From assembly GCA_030248225.1 (NCBI GenBank), contig JASANE010030321.1, positions 16,644 to 80,643 of the forward strand: a stretch of 64,000 nt of DNA, written 5' to 3'. Under the pieces are notes generated by a model. The model searched no databases. It was not told the DNA's origin and saw only the letters and a list, made by a program, of their open reading frames with translations. The stretch is from Trileptium ribeirensis (lineage: Eukaryota > Nematoda > Enoplea > Enoplida > Thoracostomopsidae). Positions within the stretch are counted from its first letter, which is position 1, and each line of letters opens with the position of its first letter. The position numbers and the translations under genes were made by a program. Positions 23,351-36,800 of the stretch are shown here, piece by piece.

Positions 23351-26300
23351 CAGCTGACCTATAAACACGCTACAACTGTGACCGCGTTAGGGCCTATGCT
23401 CAGAAGAAAATACCAGCAGTTGCTCCTACAGAGGCAAAAGCCCTATTAGGGGCCCATTTAGTGATACAGCTGACCTATAAACACGCTACAACTGTGACCG
23501 TGTTAGGGCCTATGCTCAGAAGAAAATACCAGCAGTTGCTCCTACAGAGGCAAAAGCCCTATTAGGGGCCCATTTAGTTATACAGCTGACCTATAAACAC
23601 GCTACAACTGTGACCGTGTTACGGCCTATGCTCAGAAGAAAATACCAGTAGTTCCTCCTACAGAGGCAAAAGCCCTATTAGGGGCCCATTTAGTGATACA
23701 GCTGACCTATAAACACGCTACAACTGTGACCGTGTTAGGGCCTATGCTCAGAAGAAAATACCAGCAGTTGCTCCTACAGAGGCAAAAGCCCTATTAGGGG
23801 CCCATTTAGTGATACAGCTGACCTATAAACACGCTACAACTGTGACCGTGTTAGGGCCTATGCTCAGAAGAAAATACCAGCAGTTGCTCCTACAGAGGCA
23901 AAAGCCCTATTAGGGGCCCATTTAGTTATACAGCTGACCTATAAACACGCTACAACTGTGACCGTGTTACGGCCTATGCTCAGAAGAAAATACCAGTAGT
24001 TCCTCCTACAGAGGCAAAAGCTCTATTAGGGGCCCATTTAGTGATACAGCTGACCTATAAACACGCTACAACTGTGACCGTGTTAGGGCCTATGCTCAGA
24101 AGAAAATACCAGCAGTTGCTCCTACAGAGGCAAAAGCCCTATTAGGGGCCCATTTCATTATACAGCTGACCTATAAACACGCTACAACTGTGACCGCTTA
24201 CGGCCTATGCTCAGAAGAAAATACCAGTAGTTCCTCCTACAGAGGCAAAAGCCCTATTAGGGGCCCATTTAGTGATACAGCTGACCTATAAACACGCTAC
24301 AACTGTGACCGTGTTACGGCCTATGCTCAGAAGAAAATACCAGTAGTTCCTCCTACAGAGGCAAAAGCCCTATTAGGGGCCCATTTAGTGATACAGCTGA
24401 CCTATAAACACGCTACAACTGTGACCGTGTTACGGCCTATGCTCAGAAGAAAATACCAGTAGTTCCTCTTACAGAGGCAATAGCCCTATTAGGGGCCCAT
24501 TTAGTGATACAGCTGACCTAGAAAGATGTTACAACTGTGACCGGGTTAACGGCCTATGCTCAGAAGAAAATACCAGTAGTTCCTTCTGACAGAGGCAAAA
24601 AGCTCTATTAGGGGCCCGATTTAGTGATACAGCTGACCTTATAAACAGGCTGCCAGACCGTGACCGTGTTAGGGCCTATGCTCAGAAGAAAATACCAGCA
24701 GTTGCTCCTACAGAGGCAAAAGCCCGATTAGGGGCCCATTTAGTTATACAGCTGACCTATAAACACGCTAGAAATGTGACCGTGTTACGGCCTATGCTCA
24801 GAAAGAAAATACCAGTAGTTCCTCCTACAGAGGCAAAAGCCCTGATCAGGTGCCCATTTAGTGATACAGCTGACCTATAAACACGCTACAACTGTGACCG
24901 TGTTACGGCCTATGCTCAGAAGAAAATACCAGTAGTTCTTTTAGAGGCAAAAGCCCTATTAGGGGCCCATTTAGTGATACAGCTGACCAGAAACACGTGC
25001 AACTGTGACCGTGTTACGGCCTATGCTCAGAAGAAAATACCAGTAGTTTTCCCTCCTGCATAGGCAAAAGCCCTATTAGGGGCCCATTTAGTGTATACAG
25101 CTGACCTATAAACACGCTACAACTGTGACCGTGTTACGGCCTATGCTCAGAAGAAAATACCAGTAGTTCCTCCTACAGAGGCAAAAGCCTTATTAGGGGC
25201 CCATTTAGTGATACAGCTGACCTATAAACACGCTTAAAACTGTGACCAAGGTCTGTTACGGCCTATGCTCAGAAGAAAATACCAGTAGTTCCTTTTCCTA
25301 CAGAGGCAAAAGCCCTCATCAGGGGCCCATTTCTAGTGATACAGCTTACCTATAAACACGCTACAACTGTGACCGTGTTACGGCCTATGCTCAGAAGAAA
25401 ATACCAGTAGTTCCTCCTACAGAGGCAAAAGCCCTATTAGGGGCCCATTTAGTGATACAGCTGACCTATAAACACGCTACAACTGTGACCGTGTTACGGC
25501 CTATGCTCAGAAGAAAATACCAGCAAGTACTACCTACAGAGGCAAAAGCCCTATTAGGGGCCCATTTAGTTATACAGCTGACCTATAAACACGCTACAAC
25601 TGTGACCGTGTTACGGCCTATGCTCAGAAGAAAATACCAGTAGTTCCTCCTACAGAGGCAAAAGCCCTATTAGGGGCCCATTTAGTGATACAGCTGACCT
25701 ATAAACACGCTACAACTGTGACCGTGTTACGGCCTATGCTCAGAAGAAAATACCAGTAGTTCCTCCTACAGAGGCAAGCTCCAAATTGTAGGGCCCATTT
25801 AGTGATACACCTGACCTATAAACACGCTACAACTTATGGTTAGGCCTATGCTCAGAAGCAATACCAGCAGTTGCTCCTACAGAGGCAAAAGCCCTATTAG
25901 GGGCCCATTTAGTTATACAGCTGACCTATAAACACGCTACAACTGTGACCGGTTACGGCTATGTTAGAAGAAAATACCAGTAGTTCCTCCGACAGAGGCA
26001 AAAGCCCTATTAGGGGCCCATAGATGCCTACAACACCAGCCCCGCAGAAGAAAATACCAGTAGTTCCTCCTACAGAGGCAAAAGCCCTATTAGGGGCCCA
26101 TTTAGTGATACAGCTGACCTATAAACACGCTACAACTGTGACCGTGTTACGGCCTATGCTCAGAAGAAAATACCAGTAGTTCCTCCTACAGACTCAAAAC
26201 CACTATAATAGGCCCATATAGTGATACAGCTGACCTATAAACACGATACAACTGTGACAGTGTTACGGCCTATGCTCAGAAGAAAATACCAGTAGTTCCT

Positions 26301-27506
26301 CCTACAGAGGCAAAAGCCCTATTAGGGGCCCATTTAGTGATACAGCTGACCTATAAACACGCTACAACTGTGACCGTGTTACGGCCTATGCTCAGAAGAA
26401 AATACCAGTAGTTCCTCCTACAGAGGCAAAAGCTCTATTAGGGGCCCATTTAGTGATACAGCTGACCTATAAACATGCTACAACTGTGACCGTGTTACGG
26501 CCTATGCTTGAAAGAAAATACCAGTAGTTCCTCCTACAGAGGCAAAAGCTCTTATGCAGGGGCCAGATTTAGTAATACAGCTGACCTATAAACATGCTAC
26601 AACTGTGACCGTGTTAGGGCCTGTGCTCTGAACAAAATAACAGCAGTTGCTCCTACAGAAGCAAAAGCCCTATTAGGGGCCCATTTAGTGATACAGCTGA
26701 CCTATAAACACGCTACAACTGTGACCGTGTTACGGCCTATGCTCAGAAGAAAATACCAGTAGTTCCTCCTACAGAGGCAAAAGCTCTATTAGGGGCCCAT
26801 TTAGTGATACAGCTGACCTATAAACACGCTACAACTGTGACCGTGTTACGGCCTATGCTCAGAAGAAAATACCAGTAGTTCCTCCTACAGAGGCAAAAGC
26901 TCTATTTGAGGGCCCATTTAGTGATACAGCTGACCTATAAACACGCTACAACTGTGACCGTGTTACGGCCTATGCTCAGAAGAAAATACCAGTAGTTCCT
27001 CCTACAGAGGCAAAAGCCCTATTAGGGGCCCATTTAGTGATACAGCTGACCTATAAACACGCTACAACTGTGACCGTGTTACGGCCTATGCTCAGAAGAA
27101 AATACCAGTAGTTCCTCCTACAGAGGCAAAAGCTCTATTAGGGGCCCATTTAGTGATACAGCTGACCTATAAACACGCTACAACTGTGACCGTGTTACGG
27201 CCTATGCTCAGAAGAAAATACCAGTAGTTCCTCCTACAGAGGCAAAAGCTCTATTAGGGGCCCATTTAGTGATACAGCTGACCTATAAACACGCTACAAC
27301 TGTGACCGTGTTAGGGCCTATGCTCAGAAGAAAATACCAGCAGTTGCTCCTACAGAGGCAAAAGCCCTATTAGGGGCCCATTTAGTGATACAGCTGACCT
27401 ATAAACACGCTACAACTGTGACCGTGTTACGGCCTATGCTCAGAAGAAAATACCAGTAGTTCCTCCTACAGAGGCAAAAGTCCTATTAGGGGCCCATTTA
27501 GTGATA
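23351..27506 (+). repeat. 116-bp satellite array, about 36 units
   Basis: Units start CAGCTGACCTATAAACACGC and end GGGGCCCATTTAGTGATA. The first starts at 23351, 23467, 23583 and 23699 give an exact 116-bp period. Two subtypes differ at linked sites: 'ttaggg...cagcagttgctcc' and 'ttacgg...cagtagttcctcc'. At the left end they alternate in a partly three-unit pattern; the C-type dominates to the right. Units between about 24.46 and 26.2 kb carry many small indels. The ORF at 25452-25643 is repeat translation. Each intact unit has CAGCTG and GGGCCC sites. The array stops about 220 bp beyond the PAF-AH stop codon. Confidence 0.95.
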
Positions 27507-27726
27507 GGGCTTTTGCATTTTTGTTATACTACTGCGAATATTATTATACTGGGATAGGTCTTTAGCTCAGATTATTATAGTTATATCGGTTATATTTGGG
27601 ACAAATTAAAAACGAAATTCGACTTATACACGAGATAGGACCTTTGGTCGGATTAACGGTACAATGATATTTAAGGCCAGATGTGGAAGGTAAGGGGCGC
27701 ACCCTAAGTTTACTCATGTGCATAAA

Positions 27727-27892
27727 TTAATACTCACTCAAATGTTGTCTAATAAACGACATCATAAGCTCGTTGTTGATCGTGTTGCAAATGTGTGGAT
27801 CGATAGTGCCACGTATTTTGAGAAAAGACGCCAGTCGAGGCGATGATGAGCCGACAAACGCGAAGTCACATTGGCTAGCGTGGACTGTCCCT
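27727..27892 (-). CDS. PAF-AH last coding exon with catalytic His
   Basis: The acceptor tgtttcag precedes 27892. The exon completes the codon begun at 29100 and encodes GTVHASQCDFAFV, then SPRLASFLKIRGTIDP, and ends IRQHLSEY with TAA at 27727-27729. The His in GTVH aligns with the catalytic His of PLA2G7. The C-terminus stops soon after the last conserved helix, so the protein lacks the vertebrate tail. Confidence 0.94.
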
Positions 27893-30800
27893 CTGAAACA
27901 ATAACAAAAAACAAGTTAGCTGCTACAGGCCGCGCCAACATGAAGATGTAACGAAAATATACAGTGCAAAATTTTTATACATCCAATAATTTCAACAACA
28001 CACGTTTAATAATGCGGTCACTTAGAAGTTTCTAAAGGAACTTTCGAGAAGATATTTGTACCTTTCTTCACCTATTTTGGTGCAGTACCAAGCTCAACAA
28101 CGACTTTCGCGCGTATAAAGCCTGTTTCATTGACTCCATACGTAGTTGATCTATTTGGCTGATTTTATGGACAATTTCTAAAACAGCTTAGACTCACGTA
28201 GTTGTCAGCACAACTTCACATGTTAAATTTGTCTGGTATTATTGTAAATGCTTAATATTCTGTTTAACAGCTGCATAATAATGCGTAACTAAACTTAAAA
28301 CATTTTTCGTCAGCCGGTCAGAAAATGCTAGTTTTTGTTCGCGAATAGAATTTTGTCCGATTTGATTTAACAAGGACTTTGTAATTGACAAATGATAGGA
28401 CCGTTGCGTTTATGACATCACAGTTACATTAAATTTGGTTGCGAACACAGCCGAGTCCTATTGCAACGCTGTGACACGTTACTGGACTGTCATAATCCGA
28501 ATGCAAATTCTAAGTCTGCACTAGCAACGAATCGAAACGAATATGCTATTTGTTCCGTAACAATGAATGTGGGTACCGCATTGAGACTTGAAAAATAGGA
28601 TTGAAAAATTAATCGTAAGCAACTAACGTTACAACGTTCATTTATTAACAAAATACTGGTACAATCGTGTAATTCTCTACTTATTTGACTGCACGCTACG
28701 ATACTTCTTGTCCTGCACCGATATCGTATTATCAAAATACTTTAGTAGAATTTATTGTATGCAGAAAAATTGAGTTGTAAAAAATTTATAATATACTGGA
28801 AAATCGAATTCGAAAAAATATTACAATAATGCTAAAAGACTGAAATTTAAAACGATCCAGTAAAATCCTTTCTAGTGTATCATGTCAAGATTTCCCACCG
28901 CTCAAATAATCGTATAATGTTTTATAACTTACTGTCTTAGCCAATGCCAATAAGCCTAAAAGCATGGACTCACACATTTTAATTTTTTCGCTCATGTCTA
29001 GTTCTCCTACTGTTACAAGGCGGACTTTACATGATCCATTTAAAAAGCGGATCAACTGCAGCTAAACGCAGAAATAAAGTTAAAAACTCCATAACTCACA
29101 AAATGGTTACCAGCCGCTTTTCGTTGCAAAGCGACTCGGAACTTCGCGCTGCGATATCGTAAGGCATCGTTGAGTTCTCGTTTGACGTCGCCGTCCCATC
29201 GGCTATTCCTCCTGTTGTACCCGAATTATTGTGGATTACCATTTTCATTACGTCGACATTTGCCTGCCAATGAAAATTGTCGGCGTTGATAAACAGGACA
29301 GGTTGTGTAATCGAATGCAACGATGATTTGTCAAGAGGAAACATCCAGCCGTCAAGCACGACACCAACTCTGAAACAGACGTAAAATTAAACTACAGTGG
29401 TAAACGACTGTATACGCAGCTTCGATCGGTTGAGACTGTGACCCGCCAAACGCTACTGAATAAATATTCTTCATACAAGTGTGTTAAATAGCAAAGGTGG
29501 AAATATATAAGTAGATTAAGTGATTAATATCCATAAACAGCATGTCAATACGCCTGAGTTATTCTTTACAGATAGCCATCGTCAATATCTTTAATCAGTT
29601 ATTCTTTACAGAAGATATCCTAAAATGTCACAGTCCTAAACTCTTCGAAAACAACTGACAATGGATGAAGTATTTGTATATAACCAAACCATCGAATTCA
29701 CTCTACCAAAAACCTATATAGACAATACTTGATGATCTACACGCAATACGTAACCATCAAGCAACCGAAAACAGATTATATTCTTGAAATCGGGTTGACT
29801 GACACTAAGCCCATTCAAAACCCATGAAAAGATGCATTATATTATGTACTTAGGTAACTTAGATAATTGTATTTCGCTATCAGAAAACTGCACAAAATAC
29901 ATAATCAGACACATGAAAACGCACTATATTTTGGAAATCGGGTTCGTCGACCGTAAAACCCTTGAAACAAAATTTTTTTACAAAATTCCATTTCTTAAGT
30001 TAAAAATTTAATTAATTTCAGCGAAATATTGGTCATGCAGTCATTTGCGTTGCGTGCTGTAAGTCTCCACAACAAACGTCGAGAATAACTAGATACATTT
30101 TTAAATAAAAATTAACAAAATGCATTTATAAAAAAACACTAAAAGTAAAGTCCACACTTGCATTAACAGCACTACTATGATTCTAGCTATCATGTCGAGA
30201 ATAACTAGATACATTTTTAAATAAAAATTAACAAAATGAATTTATAAAAAAACACTAAAAGTAAAGTCCACACTTGCATTAACAGCACTACTATGATTCT
30301 AGCTATCATGTCGAGAATAACTAGATACATTTTAAATAAAAATTTACAAAATGAATTTATAAAAAAACACTAAAAGTAAAGCCCACACTTGCATTAACAG
30401 CACTACTATGATTCTAGCAATCATGTCGAGAATAACTAGATACATTTTAAATAAAAATCTACAAAATGAATTTATAATCACACTAAAAGTAAAGCCCCCA
30501 CTTGCTTTAACAGCACTACAATGATTCTAGCTATCATTAATTTGTCATCTCAAAAACACAGACTTAAAATCCCATACTCAGTGTAATGCTAAAACCGAAT
30601 GTTCCAGGTCAAAAAAAAGTGTAGCTCATCGGAAATCGGTTACTCCGGTAAAGGGTGACTAGGGTATTGGATAAATTCAGTATAATACCAAAACCAAATG
30701 TTGCCGGCTAAAAAAACAGTGCAGCTCACTTGAAATCGGTAATTCATGCACAGGGTAAATAGAGTATCGGGTAAATCCGGATATCAAAACCAAATGTTGC

Positions 30801-33800
30801 CGGTGGAAAAACAGTACAAACTTTAAATCGGTAATTGGGGTACAGGGTTTCGGATAAACCCGGGGTAATGTCAAAGCCAAAATGTTTCCGGCCAAAAACA
30901 TTGCAGCCCACTTGAAGTAGGTAATTAGAGTATCGGGTAAATTCGGGGTAATACCAAAACCCAATGTTGCCTGACATTAAATAGTGTAAATGACTTACTT
31001 GAAATCGGTATCGGCAGCCAATACACCCAGGACCGTCCCGCCACCGTACGAATGGCCCACAACTGCAGTTTTCGACAAGTCAATTGCGCCCTAAAACATA
31101 TAACGGCTATAAGAAATAATAAAAATGAATACAAGAATTTCTATCGCATCCGTTGTGTATCCTCAACATTTTGATCGCAACACTGACTGATCCACCACGG
31201 ACTTGGTTAAATTGGTAAATTGGCTTAGAACAACTATGCGACAATACCGTATAATACTCCCACGTCTAATTTGGTTTGGATTTGTCATGGTCTTACTGAC
31301 ATTATTGCTATATTTTAGCATTGAATGATCCGACGTTATGTTGTGACTATGAATAGCTCAGGATTCGAGGGTTTCGACGAATATAACAACAACGCTACCG
31401 ATATAAATGTCAACCCGAATTTTGTAACAGGTAGAACTTCGGAGATTACTAGTATATATTCAATAAATAAGGAAATAAGACTTATAGTTATATTAATAAC
31501 ACCCGTGAGTTACTGGACAACCCACTAAATTACACAATACAATTTAAGTATGCCACATGCTATCATACAATAACATATTTGTTCGTTTGAAGATTGATCG
31601 TATTCACTTAGGCTTCTAAAAAGGTTACCAGGTATATGTAATTACCTACAAAAACTGCTTGAATGAGTTAATAATCCGAAATTGTTAACAATAACAATTA
31701 GTCGAGAAAGATTCCACGCGTCACACACAACATAAAAAAGTTAGTAAAAGTGTTCCAAAAATATTAGATAAATATCGAAATACTTTCAGATGATAAAATT
31801 ATTCAAGTTTAGATTAGGAACAGATCAAAACACAGCACAAAGAAGCAACGAATTTAGGTTTTTTAATGTTTTTGTAAAAAAAAAGTGCACACCTAAATAT
31901 GGTACCAAAATTTCAGCTACTGTTTTTAACAATAATGTGGCAAAAAAGTAGTTGTTACTTTAAACTGAGCCAAATCGAAGCTCTTCTTCGTAGTTGTCAT
32001 TGTGGCTCCTCCTGGACCTTGATCTTCGCTTGGGTCGTACATTATATTATTGATGGGACGACCGAGGTTAATTGCTTCGAGCAAATGATAGGTGAGGCGA
32101 ACTTCTTCAACACGTTGTCGTAGCTAAAACAACAACATAGTATTGGTATTAAACCCGCCAGTTGTATGTGTGCCTTTCAGCATAACTATACACTATTTAT
32201 ACTTAAATTAATTGGCCATTTTTTATTTCAAACATGTTGCATGTATTATTGTTTTTCGATCTTTTCATTACTGATTTTTGCTGTCGCCACTTTGAACGAC
32301 GTAAGTATACCAAGTTGTAAAAATGGGTGGTAATCAAGTACTTGTTATATCAATTTTAAATGTAGTACTCGCTAGAAATACAAGTGCTGTAACTATTCAC
32401 TTGATGTTCGAACAAGAAACTTCAAATCCTACAGCTCGCGATCTGTTTGAACGTTTTAGACAAATTTCTGTAAATATAATCAGGAACTGTTCGCGAACAG
32501 GTTAAACTATGAGATCATGATTTCCCACCTATAACAGTGGAGGACTTGACACTAGTATCAATGACAAAATTTTGATGTTCCGTTTTACCGGGGTTCCGCT
32601 ATAGGTAGAGAAGGGAGATTGACCCCTCGTGTCCGGCTTCTGACGCATATTGTCTATCTACCCTACTTCCGATAGTTTGAAGCCTTACATTTTGAAAACG
32701 AAAAAATTTTATCTCCGACCAACGTAACGTGCCATAATTCTGCTATTTTTGTCCATGTCAGTCGTAGAATGCAGTAATATTGACGCAAACATGCATATAA
32801 AACGGCACGTAAAATATACATTTATGATACACTAGTGACTCAAAAGTGAGGGTGAAACGGAGCGAGCGTGGTTGTATTTTAAGTTATCAATTTGTTTAAT
32901 CAATTGTAACAGGCTGTGTTTGATGTATATACCGCCCTAAAATCAACTGAACCCAGAATCTATTAGTCGACCCTAAACCCATCGAAAAAAACTGACAACG
33001 CATAAAGTACCTGTGATGGTCTCTAGATAGCGAAACCCAACCATGTCCAACCTACCGGCAAGCTTACATAGAAATTCATGATGACATATACGCAACAAAT
33101 GAAGACAGACTTATTCTGGAAAACGGGTTAATTGACCCTAAAACCTTTTAAAACCCATGAAAAATGCATTAAATGTACATGCTGGATTCTAGATGACCAA
33201 ATCAGTGTATTCTGCATAGACTCAACATGATCTAGTTTTGATGCCATATATATACTAAACTACTGAAGACATACTATTTTCTGGAAATTGTGTCCATTGA
33301 CCCTAAACGCAATGAAAATATCTGAAAAGGCAAAAGATACTCGTGCTAGGCTCCAGATACCCAAACCATCGTTTCCAGCATACCGGAAAACCTATATAGG
33401 CAATTCTTGATGACCTGTACGCAGTAAGTGACCAAATAACAGAAGACAGAGTATATTCCGGACATTTCATTGACACTAGATCCATTGAAAACCCATGAAA
33501 AAGCTTGAAATATGCACGCTGGATAACTAAAGCATTGTATTCAGCCTTAACAAACATCTATCTATTGTTCATACCCTGCCCGCATTACATAATCAGACAA
33601 AAATGAAAACACACTATTTTTTGGTAATCGGGTTTGTTGACCGTAAAACCATTGAAACCATATGAAAGGTTATAATATAGCCAAGGTGGACTCTAGGTAA
33701 AGCCAACGTATCCAAATAGGCATTCATTGTAATGTAAAAACAAGCAATAACACGGCGAAATCTGAAAAATCGCTAGTTTTGGCAAAGGGTCGATGAATGA

Positions 33801-36800
33801 TATTCCGGCCCACAACGCGGCCCAGGGAGTGGTTCCACAAAAAGTCGTAATGGGCAAAGTTGTGATGGACTGACTCTCCATTTTTCGATACGAAGCCTGC
33901 GTTGTGAGATATGGGCTGCGAAAGACTGGTACCTGTATGGCCAGATTTGACAAAGAATCCTTAAAATGTGTTATTGCAGTTTTGATCGCAAAGATGGGTC
34001 AGAACTGTTTAAGTGCAACTAAACGCACATCCTCGTCATTTTGCCAAGAATGAAAAAAATTTACCGAATTCAAGCCATTTGAGGATGACTTATGGCAGAA
34101 ACAGACAAAAAGGAATTTTCACTATTTTTCCCTGTAGCGCCCTCAGTGGAAACTCCGCTCGTTCGGTTTCAATTATATTAATATATCATATAATGTATAT
34201 AAAATACAAAGGTCCTCCCCAACCCGAGATCGGAGTCAGACTTCACTCCGAGAACCCCACATTCTCAGAGGTTCGGCGGAACCCAAAAGAGATCTGGTTG
34301 TGTCATTCATAACTCATCACTGCATGGATGGATTTCGACATTTTTTTTGTTCGGTAGCAAAATGATGAGTGATGACAGCGTTTTATCTAGTTAAAACTAA
34401 GACCATCGAGCGTATTTTGCGAGTCAAAATGGCAAAAAGCAGCTTTTTATGAGTTCTTTGTCACATCAGGCCATACGGGTAGCAGTGTTCCAGAGCCCCT
34501 ATCAGGAGACACATGCTTCTCATCACAAAATGGAGACCAGAAACCAGAGTCAGCTCATCTACAACTTTCCTGATGTGCATTTGTTGTCATCGCTATTGTT
34601 TTCGAGCTCTGAGCCAAAGTTTAAAAATACCCAAAAATTATCAAAATTTTTGCAAAGCAGTTTTTTGCTTGCTCGGGCTGAAAGATATGATTATAGGGTT
34701 CTTTAACCCGTCAAGCACGTTGGCTTCATTGTTTTAACCGCAGATTAGATGAGTTAATAATCCTGCGAGACGGGTACAGAGCAAAATTTGGAAAATCAGA
34801 TTTTGTTGCTTTTCCAATATAATGTACATGTAGACCATTAGGTCAATGCGTCCATAGGTTTCCGTTGTAGCTGAATACGATGAAAGAAATTGTATTTAGG
34901 TGGTATCCATAAAATAAGGCAAGCGCTGGGGTACTACAGCGAAAAAGGTTATTTTTTACAATTTCATAGAAAATTAAAATTTTTCTTAAGACCTGTGATT
35001 TATAAATTTCAAATGTTTTCGTCTTTTTGGTCAATGCAATAAAAATAAATAGTTTTTCGGACCGGAAGTTTGTCATTGTATAATTGCTATCGTGGGACTT
35101 TAAATGGGTTCATGGCCCTGAATTTGGCTCGTCGAAACGGTCGCTAAGGGCAGAGTAGCAAAGCTCGCTCCGTTTCCCTCGCTTTGCGAATTACAGTTAG
35201 AGTAAATTATCTTTATTTGGCATTTACGGTTTAAGCACAGTCATCAAACACACAAAACAAATTAATCAGTTACCTGGCGATTACGAAATTTAAATTCCTC
35301 GTCTGATCCCGTAACCGGATACTTCTGGTAGCGAAACCAAACGTCTTCCAGCTTGTGTTCATTGTTCACGGTGGCGCTATTGATATAAGAATGATTTGAG
35401 TCTGCAGACGTTGTTCGCTTTAATGCAGCTGGCCTTCGCCAGTACGAAAGGCACGCCGACTTATCTCTAAAACACGCAATAACATGAATGGCAGGAAAAC
35501 AAAGCACAAACATATAAGAATGATTTGAGTCTGCAGACGTTGTTCGCTTTAATGCAGCTGGCCTTCGCCAGTACGAAAGGCACGCCGACTTATCTCTAAA
35601 ACACGCAATAACATGAATGGCAGGAAAACAAAGCAGAAACATAGCATAAGCCGCAAAGGTGTTAGACCAACTCATATAATACCACATAGACTTGTATGTC
35701 GCAATTGCAGGTGACAACGTACAAACGTGATTTCATCTATAGTTGTTGTCATTATGTGTAATCACAATAATGTATACACACAACTAAGCAAATGAAAACA
35801 GGCTACATTATGGAAATCGGGTTCTCCCACTGTACTAGAACGTGGTCAACCCATGATTCCGCAATGAGTGGTATCGCAGTAAGCTAGCGAATTTTGAAGT
35901 CACATACGTTCGAACAAATCAACTCATTTTTTGCTAGCTTCGAAAACTTTTATATCTACCGATTTAACGAATTACACTATTAGACTGAAACCCTTAAATC
36001 ATTCATGAATTAAAGGATGGTCTCCGGGCTTGCAGTATCGCGCCAAAAATGGTATATTAGTGAAAAATACATTCAAATGAATCATCTTTATGGTTTTCAT
36101 AATCGGCGAAATCCGTTGTAACCACAAATGCAACAAATTATTTGGTTGAAAATCACGGAATAATGTATGGCTCGGCGGTCTCATGACATACAGTACCATT
36201 CTAGAAAGTGCAAATCGGTCACATACATACACTCAAATAAGTCACTTCATTGTTTTCAGCATCCTCGAAAACGTTTATAACCACAAATGCAACAAATTAT
36301 AAAATTACAATGAACATTTCGGATTCATTCGCGGCTCAAAGGCAGGGGTGTGTCATGAAATACAGCAGCATTCAAAAAAAGTAAGTTGGTCGCAGATACA
36401 CTCAAACAAATTATATAATCGTTTTCGGCAACCTCAAAAACCTCTGTAATAGCAGATGCAAACAGAAGATACGATTACATTTAAAATGCATGTATAGTTC
36501 TTGAGTGACACGGGTGTCCCAAGGAATACTGTACCAATAAAAAAGGGTACATTGTTCACAGATACCTTCAAATAAATCACTCTATCGTTTTCAGCATACT
36601 CGAAAATCTTTGTAATAGCAAATTCAACAAAACTGGAATGTCCACAGCCCTCCGAAAAGTAGGGGCCAAGGAACTTCGGGGGCCCATATTCATTCTCGGA
36701 GAAAATTTCAAAGTGCGGTGGCACTAAATTTTGTTTAAAAATACTAAATATTTCCATATTTTTATGTAGGTTTACTGTAATATATTTTTATGCTATAAAA

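Noticed and set aside
25452..25643. 63-codon ORF in the satellite
   Set aside because: It only spans an indel-shifted pair of 116-bp units; no other units give the same frame.
23351..27506. Regular repeats as a CRISPR array
   Set aside because: Whole 116-bp units repeat without unique spacers, in eukaryotic surroundings.
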